From positions 1 to 34,252 of the forward strand of contig CAXKVV010000179.1 of NCBI GenBank assembly GCA_964058805.1: a stretch of 34,252 nucleotides of DNA, given 5' to 3'. This document shows positions 1 to 9,907 of this stretch, one piece after another; position 1 is the first letter of the stretch; each line of letters opens with the position of its first letter. The position numbers and the translations under genes are program-made. The DNA comes from Schoenoplectus triqueter (Eukaryota > Streptophyta > Magnoliopsida > Poales > Cyperaceae). The notes beneath the pieces are model-generated. The model was not told the DNA's origin. It did no database searches and saw nothing but the letters and a program-made list of their open reading frames with translations.

Positions 1-2531
1 AGAAGGATAACGAAGAATTAAAAAGATAAACTTATAATATATAATATAAGGGCGATATCTTCTAAATTACACTAATTTATGCTGAAATGAGGTCGAAAAT
101 AATGAAAGCGCAAACATCAGGTTTAATCTGCTGCTTTTGTTGAATTTGACTAATGGTTTGTGCTAAATTTGTTCCCTAGAAACTTAACATTGAAGAAGCA
201 ACTCGATAAAAATATAATATAACTTATTTGAAGCATTTTTATAACATTGAAGAAGCAACTGGTTCAGCCTCCCATTTTTATGGAATTTCTGTATGTGTAC
301 GCACAATTAGTGTCATAAAAGTTTCATATTGAAGATTTAATTAGATAAAGAAATAATAGATCTTATTGAGAGCATTTGTTCAAATTTGCACAAATTACTG
401 TGTATTAATGAGCGAATAATTGATTAAAAATGCAAACAATTTGTTTGAAACTGCAGCTATTAAAGAATTCGAGTTAAATTTTGTGGGAAAGTAGTGTCAT
501 AGAGACTTCAAATTGAGGGTTTAAATTAATAAACTTATAACAGATATTATTTCAAGCACTTTTGTTTAATACCATAAATTTACGTATAGAAATGGGGAAA
601 GAAATCATTATAAACACAACAACATATTTAAACTGCTGCTTGTAATGAATTTGAGATATGTTTTATGCAAAGTTACTGTCGTGGAAGTTTCATATTGAAG
701 AGTCAATTGGATAAATTTATAATAGACATTATTATGAGTATTCATACAAATTTGCATGAATGTTTTGACAGAAATGAGGCCAAAAATAATAAAAAATGCA
801 TACGGCTGGTTTAAAACTTTTTTTCCAGTGAATTTGAGTTATTTTGTGGGAAATTAATTTCATAGAAGATTACTATTGAAGACTTAATTAGATAAACATA
901 TAATAGACATTACTATGAGCATTTACCAGAATTTTCATGAATTTAAGTGCAAAAATGAGGCAGAAATTAATAAAAACGCAACTGGCCGGTTTAAGCTTGA
1001 GTTATGTTTTCTGTGAGATTAGTGTCACAAAATATTCATATTAAGTAGTTGATTATATAAAGCTGTAGTTTAAAATATTAGACGCCGAATTTTAATGAGT
1101 TTGTGTGTGGAAATAAGGCAAACAATTGATTAAAAATGTACACTAATTGTTTAAACTGCAGTTTTTGATTAATTCGAGTAAAGTTTTGACCGAAATTAGT
1201 GTCATAGAAGTATCATATTAAAGTTTTAATTAGATAAGCTTATTGTACAGTTTGTTGGGTGAACATTCAAGAATTTGCACCTAGTTATGTGTTAAAATGA
1301 GGCGCAAAAATAAATAAAATGAAAATATAATTGCTTAGACTGCTGCTTTTGATTAATTTGAGTTAAGTTTAACACGAACATAGCGTCTTCAAAGTTACAT
1401 ATTGATGTTTTAATTTGAGAAAAATATTGTAGACTTTATTTGGAGATCTTTTACTAATATGCACGATTATATATGTAGAAATGAGGCGCAAAAATGATTA
1501 AATTCAAAAATTAATTATGAAAACTGTCAGTTTTTATTACTTTAAGTTATGTTTTTCACGAAATTAGTATATTAGAAGCTTCATATTGCTCTGTTAATTA
1601 GATAAATTTATTTTAGACTTTATTTGGAGAACGTTTTACGAATTTACATGAATTCATATGTAGAAAAGAGGCTTAGAATAATTAAAAACACAAATGACTT
1701 GTTCAGACTGTAGTTTTCATTTAATTAGAGTTATTTTTTTTGCGAAATTATTGTTGTAGAGAAGCATAATAAAGGATTAAATAGATAAACTTATAATAGA
1801 TAATATAAGGGCGATATCTTCTAAATTACACGAATTTATGCAGAAATGTGGCCGAAAATAATGAAAGCACAAAAACCAGGTTTAATCTGCTGCTTTTGTT
1901 TAATTTGAGTTAAGGTTTGTGCTAAATTTGTTCCCTAGAAACATAACATTGAAGAAGCAACTCGATAAAAATATAATATACCCTATTTGAAACATTTTTA
2001 TGAATTTTAAACCATAAACCGTTAAAAACGAAAATAACTTGTCTAAACTGCAGTATTTATAGAATTTAAGTTATATCTTGTGCGAAATTAGAGTCATAGT
2101 AGATTCATATTTAATAGTCAATTAAATTAATTTTTATAGATATTATAAATTTGTTTTTGAATTTTCTCAAATTTATTTTTTGAAATTCAACAGAAAATTA
2201 TTACACACACAAGCAACTGGTTTAGTCTGCCGTTTTATGGAATTACTATATGTTTGTGCAGAATTAGTGTCATAAAAGTTTCTTATTGAAGAGTTAATTA
2301 GATAAACTAATGATAGAGCTTATTGACAGCATTTGTTCGAATTTGCACCAATTACTGTGTATTAATGAGCGAATAATTGATTAAAAACACAAACAGCTTC
2401 TTTGAAACTGCAGCTTTTAAAGAATTCGAGTTAAATTTCATAGGAAAGTAGTGTCATAGAGGCTTCAAATTGAGGGTTTAAGTTAGTAAACTTATAAAAG
2501 ATATTATTTTAAGCATTTCTTTTAATATCAC
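1..2531. repeat. AT-rich ~180-bp tandem satellite array
   Basis: About 14 diverged monomers. A landmark of the type AGTGTCATAGAAG-TTCATATT recurs near 309, 493, 676, 856, 1020, 1198, 1382, 1566, 1750, 1929, 2092, 2266 and 2452. Spacing is mostly 176-184 bp, with two short steps of about 164 bp. Each monomer also carries a gataaacttataatag segment and an aaatgaggc-aaaaataat segment. No coding potential is seen. The monomer length and AT richness are typical of plant centromeric or heterochromatic satellites, but chromosomal location cannot be inferred from this window. The array ends abruptly inside a monomer at 2531, where an LTR begins. Confidence 0.9.
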
Positions 2532-2706
2532 TGTGCGACCCTTTTTCGCGCGCCGCCGCATCGCCGCTGGGCGATGGGTTGCGGAAGAAGGACACGGAGA
2601 TCCCTCCCGAGCGTGCATCTGTTAAGTGCCGGCTGGTTCTGCCGTTTAGAGAGATTTGGATGCACATTCAGGGGTTTTTTTAGTGATTGTGAGTTCTTGT
2701 AGATTC

Positions 2707-2735
2707 CGGTGGGCGCAAGCCCCCATCGTTAATTA
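2707..2735 (-). other. GC-rich hairpin near the end of U5
   Basis: An inverted repeat GGTGGGC-GCAA-GCCCCCATC closes on a GCAA tetraloop on the plus strand. The same segment in the other LTR (about 29355-29382) forms a slightly longer CGGTGGG/CCCACCG stem, so pairing is retained. It lies about 170-190 bp from the LTR end. It could be a structural element of U5; no function is assigned. Confidence 0.5.
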
Positions 2736-2768
2736 CCCTGGGCTACTAACCTCGAGGCACCTCTGGAT

Positions 2769-2819
2769 CTTTGAAAGAGAGAAGCAAATAGTATAGTTAA
2801 AAGATGGTCAAGTGGTCGT
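2769..2819 (-). other. U5 arm of the U5-leader inverted repeat (A copy)
   Basis: This is the element A counterpart of the arm at 29268-29318. It matches, in the same plus-strand sense, the leader sequence found after the primer-binding site of element B (29591-29639). In A the leader partner is outside the window, so pairing can only be examined in B. Confidence 0.6.
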
Positions 2820-2840
2820 CTGGGTTCACAAAAGGGGTCC

Positions 2841-3010
2841 ATGGAAGACGAACCTACAAACAGATCGGTTCAGTCTTTATTTAATCCTATGGAAAATGAA
2901 CCTACAAACAGATCGGTTCAATCTCTACTTAATTCTATGGAAGACAAACCTACAAACAGATCGGTTCTGTCCTATGGAAGATGAACCTACAAACAGATCG
3001 GTTCAGTCTA
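2841..3010 (-). repeat. U5 tandem repeat with AACAGATCGGTTCAGTC core, four copies
   Basis: Copies start with ATGGAAGAC-type sequence at 2841, 2889, 2937 and 2974 (spacing 48, 48, 37 bp). Each contains CCTACAAACAGATCGGTT. Degenerate relatives (CTACAGAACGGTTCA) continue to about 3480, interspersed with three copies of a GAAGCACTGAGC-type motif near 3176, 3264 and 3331. The homologous block in element B (29136-29246) has three copies, so copy number varies between elements. Confidence 0.85.
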
Positions 3011-3511
3011 TGCCACCTCGAGATGTAACCTTACTACAGACCAGGTTAATCTCTTTAGAGGGGTTTGAGGTGAGTCTACTACAGAACGACTCGACCTCCG
3101 TTGATCTAGAAGATAAACCTACTACAGAACGGTTCAATCTTAACTAGTCAACAACCAATCACACAAAATACAACTCGAAGCACTGAGCTGGTTGATCTTG
3201 AGGTTGGTGAATCAGGAGAAGGGTGGATATGGCCCACGTGTTTCTTCTCACCGATCTTCTAGATCATGAATTCGAGGCACTAAGCCGATTCATAAACCTA
3301 GGAAACACAGTTACGCACAATGTCAAACCTGAAGCACTGGGCCAGTTCAACATTGAGGTATGTGTTAGTGAAGGAACCTACCTACAGAACGGTTCACATT
3401 CACTGTTTTGTGGATGAATCTACTACGGAGCGATTCAATCTCACGGTCTCGGGAGATGAACCAGAAGACAAACTTATCGACGGATGAGTTCAGTCTTGCT
3501 AGTTCAAATGG

Positions 3512-4160
3512 TCATGAATTACTTGTTCATGACACCGAGTCATTAAGATGTCACTTCTCTCGGACATCGTAATGTTCTTCTTCTTCAAAATCGACATATC
3601 TCTCCATGCTGATGTCGTAGCTTTGGTCATTCTTCAGCGAGCGTCAAGGTGTTCTTATCCCGACTGATCATTCTATATGTTGCATTACTTGTGCAAAATT
3701 ACTATGTTGCCCTACACCCCTCGTGTGAGCGTATTTAATCATGAGTTACTTGCTCATGGTAGTGAGTCATTAAGATGTCGCCTCTCTCGGACATCGTAAT
3801 GTTCTTCTTCCTCAGAGTCGACATGTATCTCCATGTTGATGTCGCAGCTCTGGTTATTCTTCATCAAGCGTCAAGATGTTCTTGTCTCGACATATCTCCT
3901 CATGTTGCTATCAAAGCCTTAGTCATTTTACGTCAAGATGTTCTTGTCTTGACATATCTTCTTCATATTGCTATCGAAGCCTTAATCATCCTACGTCAAG
4001 ATGTTCCTGTCTCAACGCATCTTTTCGTGTTGTCGTTGCAACCTTATTTATCCTTCGTCAAGATGTTCTCGTCTTGACTAATCATTCTAAATGTTATATC
4101 ATGTGTGCAAATATTTTTATGTGGCTCTACACTCCTTATGTGAGCATATTTATTCATTTC
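3512..4160 (-). repeat. U5 long duplication with nested 62-bp hairpin repeats
   Basis: Two units of the same sequence occur: about 3512-3740 and about 3740-4160. Both start with a hairpin, CATGAA/TTCATG in the first and CATGAG/CTCATG in the second, around the constant loop TTACTTG. They continue through ATTAAGATGTC, CGGACATCGTAATGTTCTTC and a GTGTGAGC/GTGAGCATATTTA end. The second unit is expanded by four copies of a 62-63-bp repeat (landmark GTCAAGATGTTC at 3870, 3932, 3995, 4057). Each copy holds a GTCAAGA-n8-TCTTGAC type inverted repeat. The B LTR has three such copies (28131, 28193, 28254). Confidence 0.85.
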
Positions 4161-4217
4161 TGAAATGCACAAAGTCTATTATATAATATCTTCCATTATT
4201 ATTTTTATTATAAAGAT

Positions 4218-4220
<3 letters not shown>

Positions 4221-4253
<33 letters not shown>

Positions 4254-4308
4254 ATTCTTATTATTTTTTTTATTATTTTTATTATTATTATTATTATTTT
4301 TTTTATTT
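4221..4308. repeat. (ATT)n microsatellite in LTR
   Basis: Almost pure ATT/TTA trinucleotide runs, interrupted by short T tracts. The matching position in the other LTR (27961-27993) is a shorter (TAA)n tract of 33 bp, as expected for slippage. Confidence 0.9.
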
Positions 4309-5480
4309 CTTAAACTCTATTTATCTATGTAGAAAAATTACTTACAAGAATAATAGGAAAAGGGGTTAGCTATTAACTAGAGTTTCATTTATATTCTTGG
4401 GATTTTTATAATAGCTAAAATAGTAGAATTTTATTTTTATTATTTTTAAACTCTATTTATTTTGTAGAAAATCACTTACAAAAATAATAGAAAATAAAAT
4501 GGCTATGATTTTTTATTTGTATTTTTAAAATAGCCAAAGTAATAGAATTTTATTATTATATTCTATTGTGTTGAAACACTATTCATTATGTAGGAATTAT
4601 TTACAAATCAAAAGATAGCTAGCTATATTATTTTATTATTATTATTTCTTTATTATTTATTATTTTTTTTATTTTTAAAATCCATAATAGCTAAAAAGAA
4701 ATCATTATTAATATTCTATTTCATTTATTATACTATTCATTTATTATTTCTACTTATTACCCATAGAAAAATATAAGATTTTTTTTATTATTACTATTAT
4801 TAGTTGAAAAATAGCCATAAGAGATGAAATTCATTATATTTTTATTACAACTATTATTCTTATTGCATTTTATTCATCAAAAATATTTTTATTGTATATT
4901 TGTATAGAAATAACAAAAGAAATACAATTCATATTATAAAACTATATTATCATTTTTATTATAAAAGAAAATGTATTTTTTTTGCTATTTATTACCATGG
5001 TAGTATATACTTTTGCATATTTTGTGCTATTTATTTTTATTATTCTTTTTTTTTTTACAGAAAATATCAACATAATATCTATTATTATTTATTTTTATTT
5101 ATCAAAGAATAGAGCTAACATCATTATTTATTATTGCATATTGCTATTGTCATTATTATTTCATGAAAAATCACTTGAAAAATCAGAAAAATATATCTAG
5201 TTATTATTTATGATTTTTATTTATATTTTTGGAATTTTTATAGTATTTAAAATGACAAGTCAAAGCTAGGTCAAACATATCAATATAGGTAATATCTTTT
5301 GCTTTTAAATTATTTTACTATGATTATATTTTTAAAACTAGAATATTATTGTATAGAAAAATAGTATGAAAAATAAGAAAATTTTAGAAATAAATTTGAG
5401 TCAATTTGGAGTTCAGGAGCATTTTCAAATCATTTATTTACTCTATATTATTACTATTCTGTTTATTATTTAATTATTGG
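4309..5480. repeat. AT-rich LTR segment with degenerate ~130-bp repeats
   Basis: No gene is seen here. The landmark AAACTCTATTTAT recurs at about 4312 and 4447, with a degraded form near 4573. Each is followed by GTAGAAAAT-ACTTACAA-AATAATAG and a TAGCTA-type motif. The homologous stretch of the other LTR is at about 26830-27960. Short open frames here are low-complexity Ile/Tyr/Phe-rich strings and are not taken as genes. Confidence 0.7.
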
Positions 5481-6126
5481 GCCTAATCTGGGCCGCCAGA
5501 TCTGCTCCAAGATTGGCGCCTAGTTTATTCAAATGTTTCATTTATACTTGGGCCGTTAGATCTAGTTGAGATACGTGTTTAATATATGTAAGGCCCAGAT
5601 TATTTCCCGCTCGGATTTTTAAACTTTTGTTATATCTCATTCGTTGAAGAATCTTCAAGATTATCGGACGTTTCAATATTCGTGCGGAGGAGATTCTCCA
5701 AGACTCCGACCTTGCGATGCTTTAGGATTAGTGCAACATAGCGTTCCCGGTGACCGGAGCACTCCTTTTCCGATCAGATCAGCGTCCTAGCGTCGTCTTA
5801 ATGCATTGAGTCCTTCGGTGGCGTCTGATCAGAGATCCATACGTCGATTGACACTCGCATAACAATGCCAGTTAGTGTACCAACTGGAACCGGTATCAAG
5901 ACCTTTCCTTTGCCAAATTCAACACAATTAATCAAGATTCTGGACAATTATAAAACTATTGAGCATCGCCTGAATGTATTAAGTTGATCTTAGATGGTTA
6001 TAAAGGATATCATTCATCAGCAATCGTGTTGGAGCACCTGTGATTCAAGAATGGTAACGATCGGTACCATTTCTAATTTCTTGTCAACTTGGAGCACTCA
6101 CTAACCATTCTTATTCAATTAACACC

Positions 6127-6179
6127 TCTCAGGCCTAAAGGCACACCCAGCTTCAGCTAGGGCCAGTGGCTCGCTGAGA
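6127..6179 (-). ncRNA. Candidate structured RNA motif, type L, copy 1
   Basis: Read on the plus strand, an outer stem TCTCAG/CTGAGA encloses GCCTAAAGGC, then ACACC, a variable hairpin (CCCAGC-TTCA-GCTAGGG) and GGCCAGTGGCTCG. Compared with copy 2 at 6413-6468, the unpaired and GCC/GGC parts are identical, while both variable stems differ but still pair. It lies about 650 bp downstream of the LTR TATA box in the sense (minus) direction, so it would sit in the 5' leader of element RNA. The structure resembles no ribozyme core I can identify. Confidence 0.5.
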
Positions 6180-6412
6180 TTGTAATAGTGTTAATCGATT
6201 TAGCAGTATACTGTTCCATATCAGATTAAACAATTTCAATACAAAATTGCAAAGCCTAGGTTCTTAGCTGAATGAATCATACAATCAAGGTGATTAAGAG
6301 ATAGCAAGTTCATACCTCAAGTCATTATGCGAATGAATACAAAGAAGTTAATCAAGAAATGAAAATTTACCATGGAAATCATATAATCATGAATTCTTAG
6401 TATTTGTGATCA

Positions 6413-6468
6413 ATCCAGGCCTAAAGGCTCACCAATTACTTTGTAATTGGGCCAGTGGCTCACTGGAT
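6413..6468 (-). ncRNA. Candidate structured RNA motif, type L, copy 2
   Basis: Same architecture as copy 1: outer stem ATCCAG/CTGGAT, then GCCTAAAGGC, TCACC, variable hairpin CCAATTAC-TTT-GTAATTGG, and GGCCAGTGGCTCA. All six base pairs of the outer stem are kept despite sequence change relative to TCTCAG/CTGAGA. The two copies are about 290 bp apart in the leader of the A-type LTR, and the motif is absent from the B LTR. Confidence 0.5.
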
Positions 6469-6826
6469 ATTATGATATTATTCAACAATCAATTCTAATA
6501 ACAAGAAACGGCAAGATCAGAAGAGAAGTAAAGGAGATTTTAAGAAAATAGACCCCAATAGTAAAGTTGATCAAGAAATTCTCATAAAAATGTATCAAAT
6601 AGCAAAGATTCTAGAGAAGAAAACAAAAATATATGCTAATTGAATCAATTCACATGATTGATTACCTCAAGCTTTGACAGAAATCTCAATTACTCGAATT
6701 CTTCTTATTAGCTCTTATAAAAGGCTCTCTCTTTCCTCTGTGATCACTATTGGGTGTGTATGGGTGTGTGTATGCTCTTAACTGCTCTTCTAATGGCCTC
6801 TTCCCCTTACTGTTGCTGATTTTTTA

Positions 6827-6835
6827 GTTTATATA
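6827..6835 (-). promoter_or_regulatory. LTR TATA box (A)
   Basis: Minus-strand GCCTATATAAAC is shared with the B LTR at 25429-25440, although the flanks differ. It is the best candidate for the sense promoter. Transcription would start about 30 bp further on, near 6800, which defines the U3/R border. A second TATAAAAG-like string on the plus strand near 6715 points the wrong way for element RNA. Confidence 0.6.
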
Positions 6836-8039
6836 GGCTAGAACCGGCCAATTAACCCAATTGTGATTGGTTGGCTGCCTTCCACTCGGATTGCCAGCTT
6901 GGATGCATCTCCACCCTTCATTACACTTGCCTGGATGGTTGAGATCAAGTTGTGCTTGTTGTGGAACTGCAATAACCGTTTTCTGTTATCCTTTGACTGT
7001 GCCGCAACTCTTTGACTCAATTGAGCGCCTATTTCAACCGGTGAGTGGCCCCTCACTGCCAAACCATGCTTAAACACTTCCATCTCGTTGCTAAGACCCC
7101 TTTCTCCCTCAATTGCATAGTTCTTCACTCAATTTCCAAACTGCATTTTTAGCCCGTTTCTCCTCCTAGCTAAATTCACCATCTTTTACTCAATTGCCTT
7201 TTCAATCCATGTCGATTAACATCGCCTTGATCTGAATAAGCTTTTTCACCATTCAATTCGATCTCTAGAGCGCTTATTGGATCTGCCTCTCCATTACTGC
7301 TCTTATCAATTCTTCACTCTTAGCCCTTCCTTTCATTGCACTATATTGCAATTGCCTACCAATCGGCATCGCCTTAGCATAAAGAAGCCCTCTGTGTGCT
7401 CAATTTGGTGTTTAAAGCGCTCAATCACGTTTCTTTGAAAGCACACCGTCGCTGCTTCAATTCAAATTGTGGTAATCTTGTTGTTCAATTCTTCCTTCAC
7501 TGTTATCCTTTTGTTCTCACTTCCCCGATCGAAGCATTGATGCTTGTCATTTGTTTTGAAGCCTCTCGTAATGGTGAGACGCCATGGGAAGAAGCCAGCG
7601 ATCGCGCGCGAGGAGAAGAAGAAGAGAGAGCGGGGGGAGTCTTCGACTGGACTGGACGGGCTAGGCACTCGTGCACCAAAGCGCCAGGAGAGAGTAGACC
7701 AGCGACTGGGGAAGCATGCACCAGGTTCATCTCCTTTTCATCTCTTGTTTTAAATTGAATTGCGCTGGATTAAAGAGGCAGATTGAATAGACTCAGCTTA
7801 CAGCTTTCATCTCATGCGCCTACTCATATTAACCTGACTACTGGGTCCCACATGTCAGATTTAATAGTTTAGGCATTTCATTTAGCAGTTGATTAGCATG
7901 ATGATTAGGGTTAATAGGCTGAGGTGGCTCTGCCTGATTGGTTGATTGCTTTATTAAACAAACCCTTAGTATTAATGATCTGTTAATGGTGTATGATGTG
8001 GCTCTGCGATGTAGTGCCATGCGGCACTTTGTGTTGCCC

Positions 8040-8420
8040 TGTACCAATCATAGGAAGCCATTTGTCACTCCTTGTACACACTGTATGATGACATGGCACC
8101 AGTGAGTGCATGCCATGTGGCACCCAGTGAGGCCCACTTGTCAGTCGTGTTATGGTATAGTGGGGTTCGCAGTAGTGAGGTGGACCAATAAGGGAAGGCC
8201 ACATGGCACCTGGCTGTTGAGGTGGCCTTATAGCATGCTGCCACTTGTCTCTGCTTGTTGGAGTGACTGCTGATGTGGACCAAAGGCTGACTGCCACGTG
8301 GCATAGGTGGGGCCCACTTGTCAGGTCTGTAGGGGTGTAGGGCCCACATGGCTGAGGTGGACCAATGGGGGGCTGACACGTGGCATGAGGTGGCCCAATG
8401 AAATGCTGACACGTGTCACA
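8040..8420 (-). promoter_or_regulatory. U3 block rich in GCCACRTGGCA palindromes (G-boxes)
   Basis: CACGTG occurs at 8295, 8377 and 8410, with several near copies (CCATGTGG, CCACATGG). They are interspersed with repeats of GTGGGGCCCACTTGTCAG and AGGTGGACCAAT. CACGTG is the binding core of plant bZIP and bHLH factors, so this may be the enhancer of the LTR. The block lies 1.2-1.6 kb upstream of the TATA box. An equivalent, rearranged block is at 24045-24300 in B. Confidence 0.5.
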
Positions 8421-9430
8421 CCCTCTCTCTTCCCTGATTCGGTGTAGGTGTACTTAGGATCCCCAGCTTGCACCCAGATGTGTCTCTGTCCCCAAGTTGC
8501 ACCCAGATCTGCCTTGATCAAATCTCAGCCCTTGATCTTTCATTTTTAACCTGTTTTATCTTCCCTGAATTTATTTTGATAGCTCCACTTATCCAAAAAT
8601 CATGAAAATTTCACCAAAAATCCCTAAATTCATGATGATCATCCCTGTAATTTTTAATTCCATTTTTACCCTTCCTTCTCTGAATTAAAAATTCTTTTAT
8701 CAAATAAACCCTATTATTTCTTCTGAATTAATCCCTGATCTCAATTGTAGCTCTGTGTCTCTGCCAATTATCCTTCTCTTGCAGAAACCACCCTAACTAA
8801 ATACCAATTAGACTTATATTGATATTCATTAGGGCTTGATCTGATCAACAGTTGATTACATGTCAACAGTTGATACAGATCTAGACTTGATCAGATGGTT
8901 GCTCCCAGCTTTGGCACCTGATCAGTCTTGTGAAATTGACTTTCAATCCCTTAACATGAGGGTGATTTGGTCAAAGAACTGACTACTTATCAGTAATTGA
9001 CACAAATCAAAGCATGGTTAGGTGGTTGCTCACAGCTTTGGCACCAGGTCAGCCTTGAAAGCAAAATCACATTTGGAATTTCTCATGACTAGTTGCATCA
9101 AAATGCTAGCTTGGCATTGACATCATTTCATGTAGCATAGGGATTATACTGCTTCAGCTCCTTTCTAGGGTTAGCTCCAAAGGCAGATTTCTAGGGTTCA
9201 ACTCTGACTCCTATAATAGGTCACTGAGGTGTGGGGTCCACCTGTCAGTGAAAATGGTCACATGGGTGACTCATCAGATAGGCTATGTTATTAAATTCAT
9301 CTACAAGGGACTGCCAGGTGGGTCCCACTTGTCAGAGAAAATGTAATCAAATGGCTGACCCATCAGGAGATTTTCTCTCTCCTAAATCTCCCGAGGGTCA
9401 GCCACCTCGAATGAGTAGGAGGTGGTGGGG

Positions 9431-9438
9431 TATTTATA
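9431..9438 (+). promoter_or_regulatory. Candidate antisense TATA box facing the PMD gene
   Basis: TATTTATA lies on the plus strand, 200 bp inside the LTR edge and about 470 bp upstream of the first ATG of the PMD gene. The same string is kept in the B LTR (minus strand, about 23026-23033). A promoter for the antisense gene must lie in this direction, and this is the clearest core element present. It is an inference from sequence only. Confidence 0.4.
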
Positions 9439-9907
9439 TCCTCGTCTTTCACCCTAATGTTTCATTGTGGGATTAATGGATTTGTTCCGGGGTTAAGCAG
9501 CGACCTCTCCTGATTAGTGGGCCATCTTTCATTGCTTTCTCTTCTTCCCTCTTCTCATGATTTATCATTAATCATCAACTTTATTTTCATTTATTCATCT
9601 ATTCATCCTTGATATCTTTCAAGGGTAAACAAAGAGCCACCCACCAAGACGAGTCTTGAACGCTCGAAAGGCTTGCCTTGGTGCATTATTCCTTATTATT
9701 CATCACTTCATTTCTCATGACGCCTTTTCTTCTTCGGGTATTGTAGTTCTATCTCATGACGCCATTCCGCGTCGCCCCTTGAGTCATTATCATTCTTTTT
9801 ATGAGGATCCTAGCGATTGGACTCCTCTCGTCTCAGCCATCCGAGTGACTCCTGTCTACCCGCGAGGCGGCGGTTTATTTTTCAGGGATGATCAGCCTCA
9901 TGACATC

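Larger units (their letters stand above)
2532..9631 (-). repeat. 3' LTR of element A (7.1 kb)
   Basis: Read on the minus strand, the LTR starts TGTTTACCC (9631) and ends GGGTCGCACA (2532), the TG...CA pattern of LTRs. The same two ends bound the plus-strand LTR of element B at 22833 and 29552. Similarity to that LTR is high over about 2532-5500 and 8440-9631, but little or none is visible between. From the TATA box at 6827-6835, U3 is about 2.8 kb and R plus U5 about 4.3 kb. At 7.1 kb it is unusually long for a plant LTR. Short open frames inside it follow repeats and have no recognisable domains. Confidence 0.9.

Noticed and set aside
2841..3010. CRISPR-like repeat-spacer array
   Set aside because: Repeats are degenerate and adjacent with unequal spacing and no unique spacers; context is a plant LTR.
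3868..4080. Heat-shock elements in the 62-bp repeats
   Set aside because: AAGAACATCTTG partly resembles alternating GAA/TTC blocks, but the spacing is imperfect and the site lies downstream of the predicted transcription start.
2812..5200. Short open frames in the left LTR
   Set aside because: They follow tandem or AT-rich repeats, have repeat-derived or low-complexity sequence, and shift frame or length in the other LTR.
9632..9650. A canonical polypurine tract next to the 3' LTR
   Set aside because: The minus-strand sequence is G-rich but interrupted by pyrimidines, so it is not reported as a firm site.
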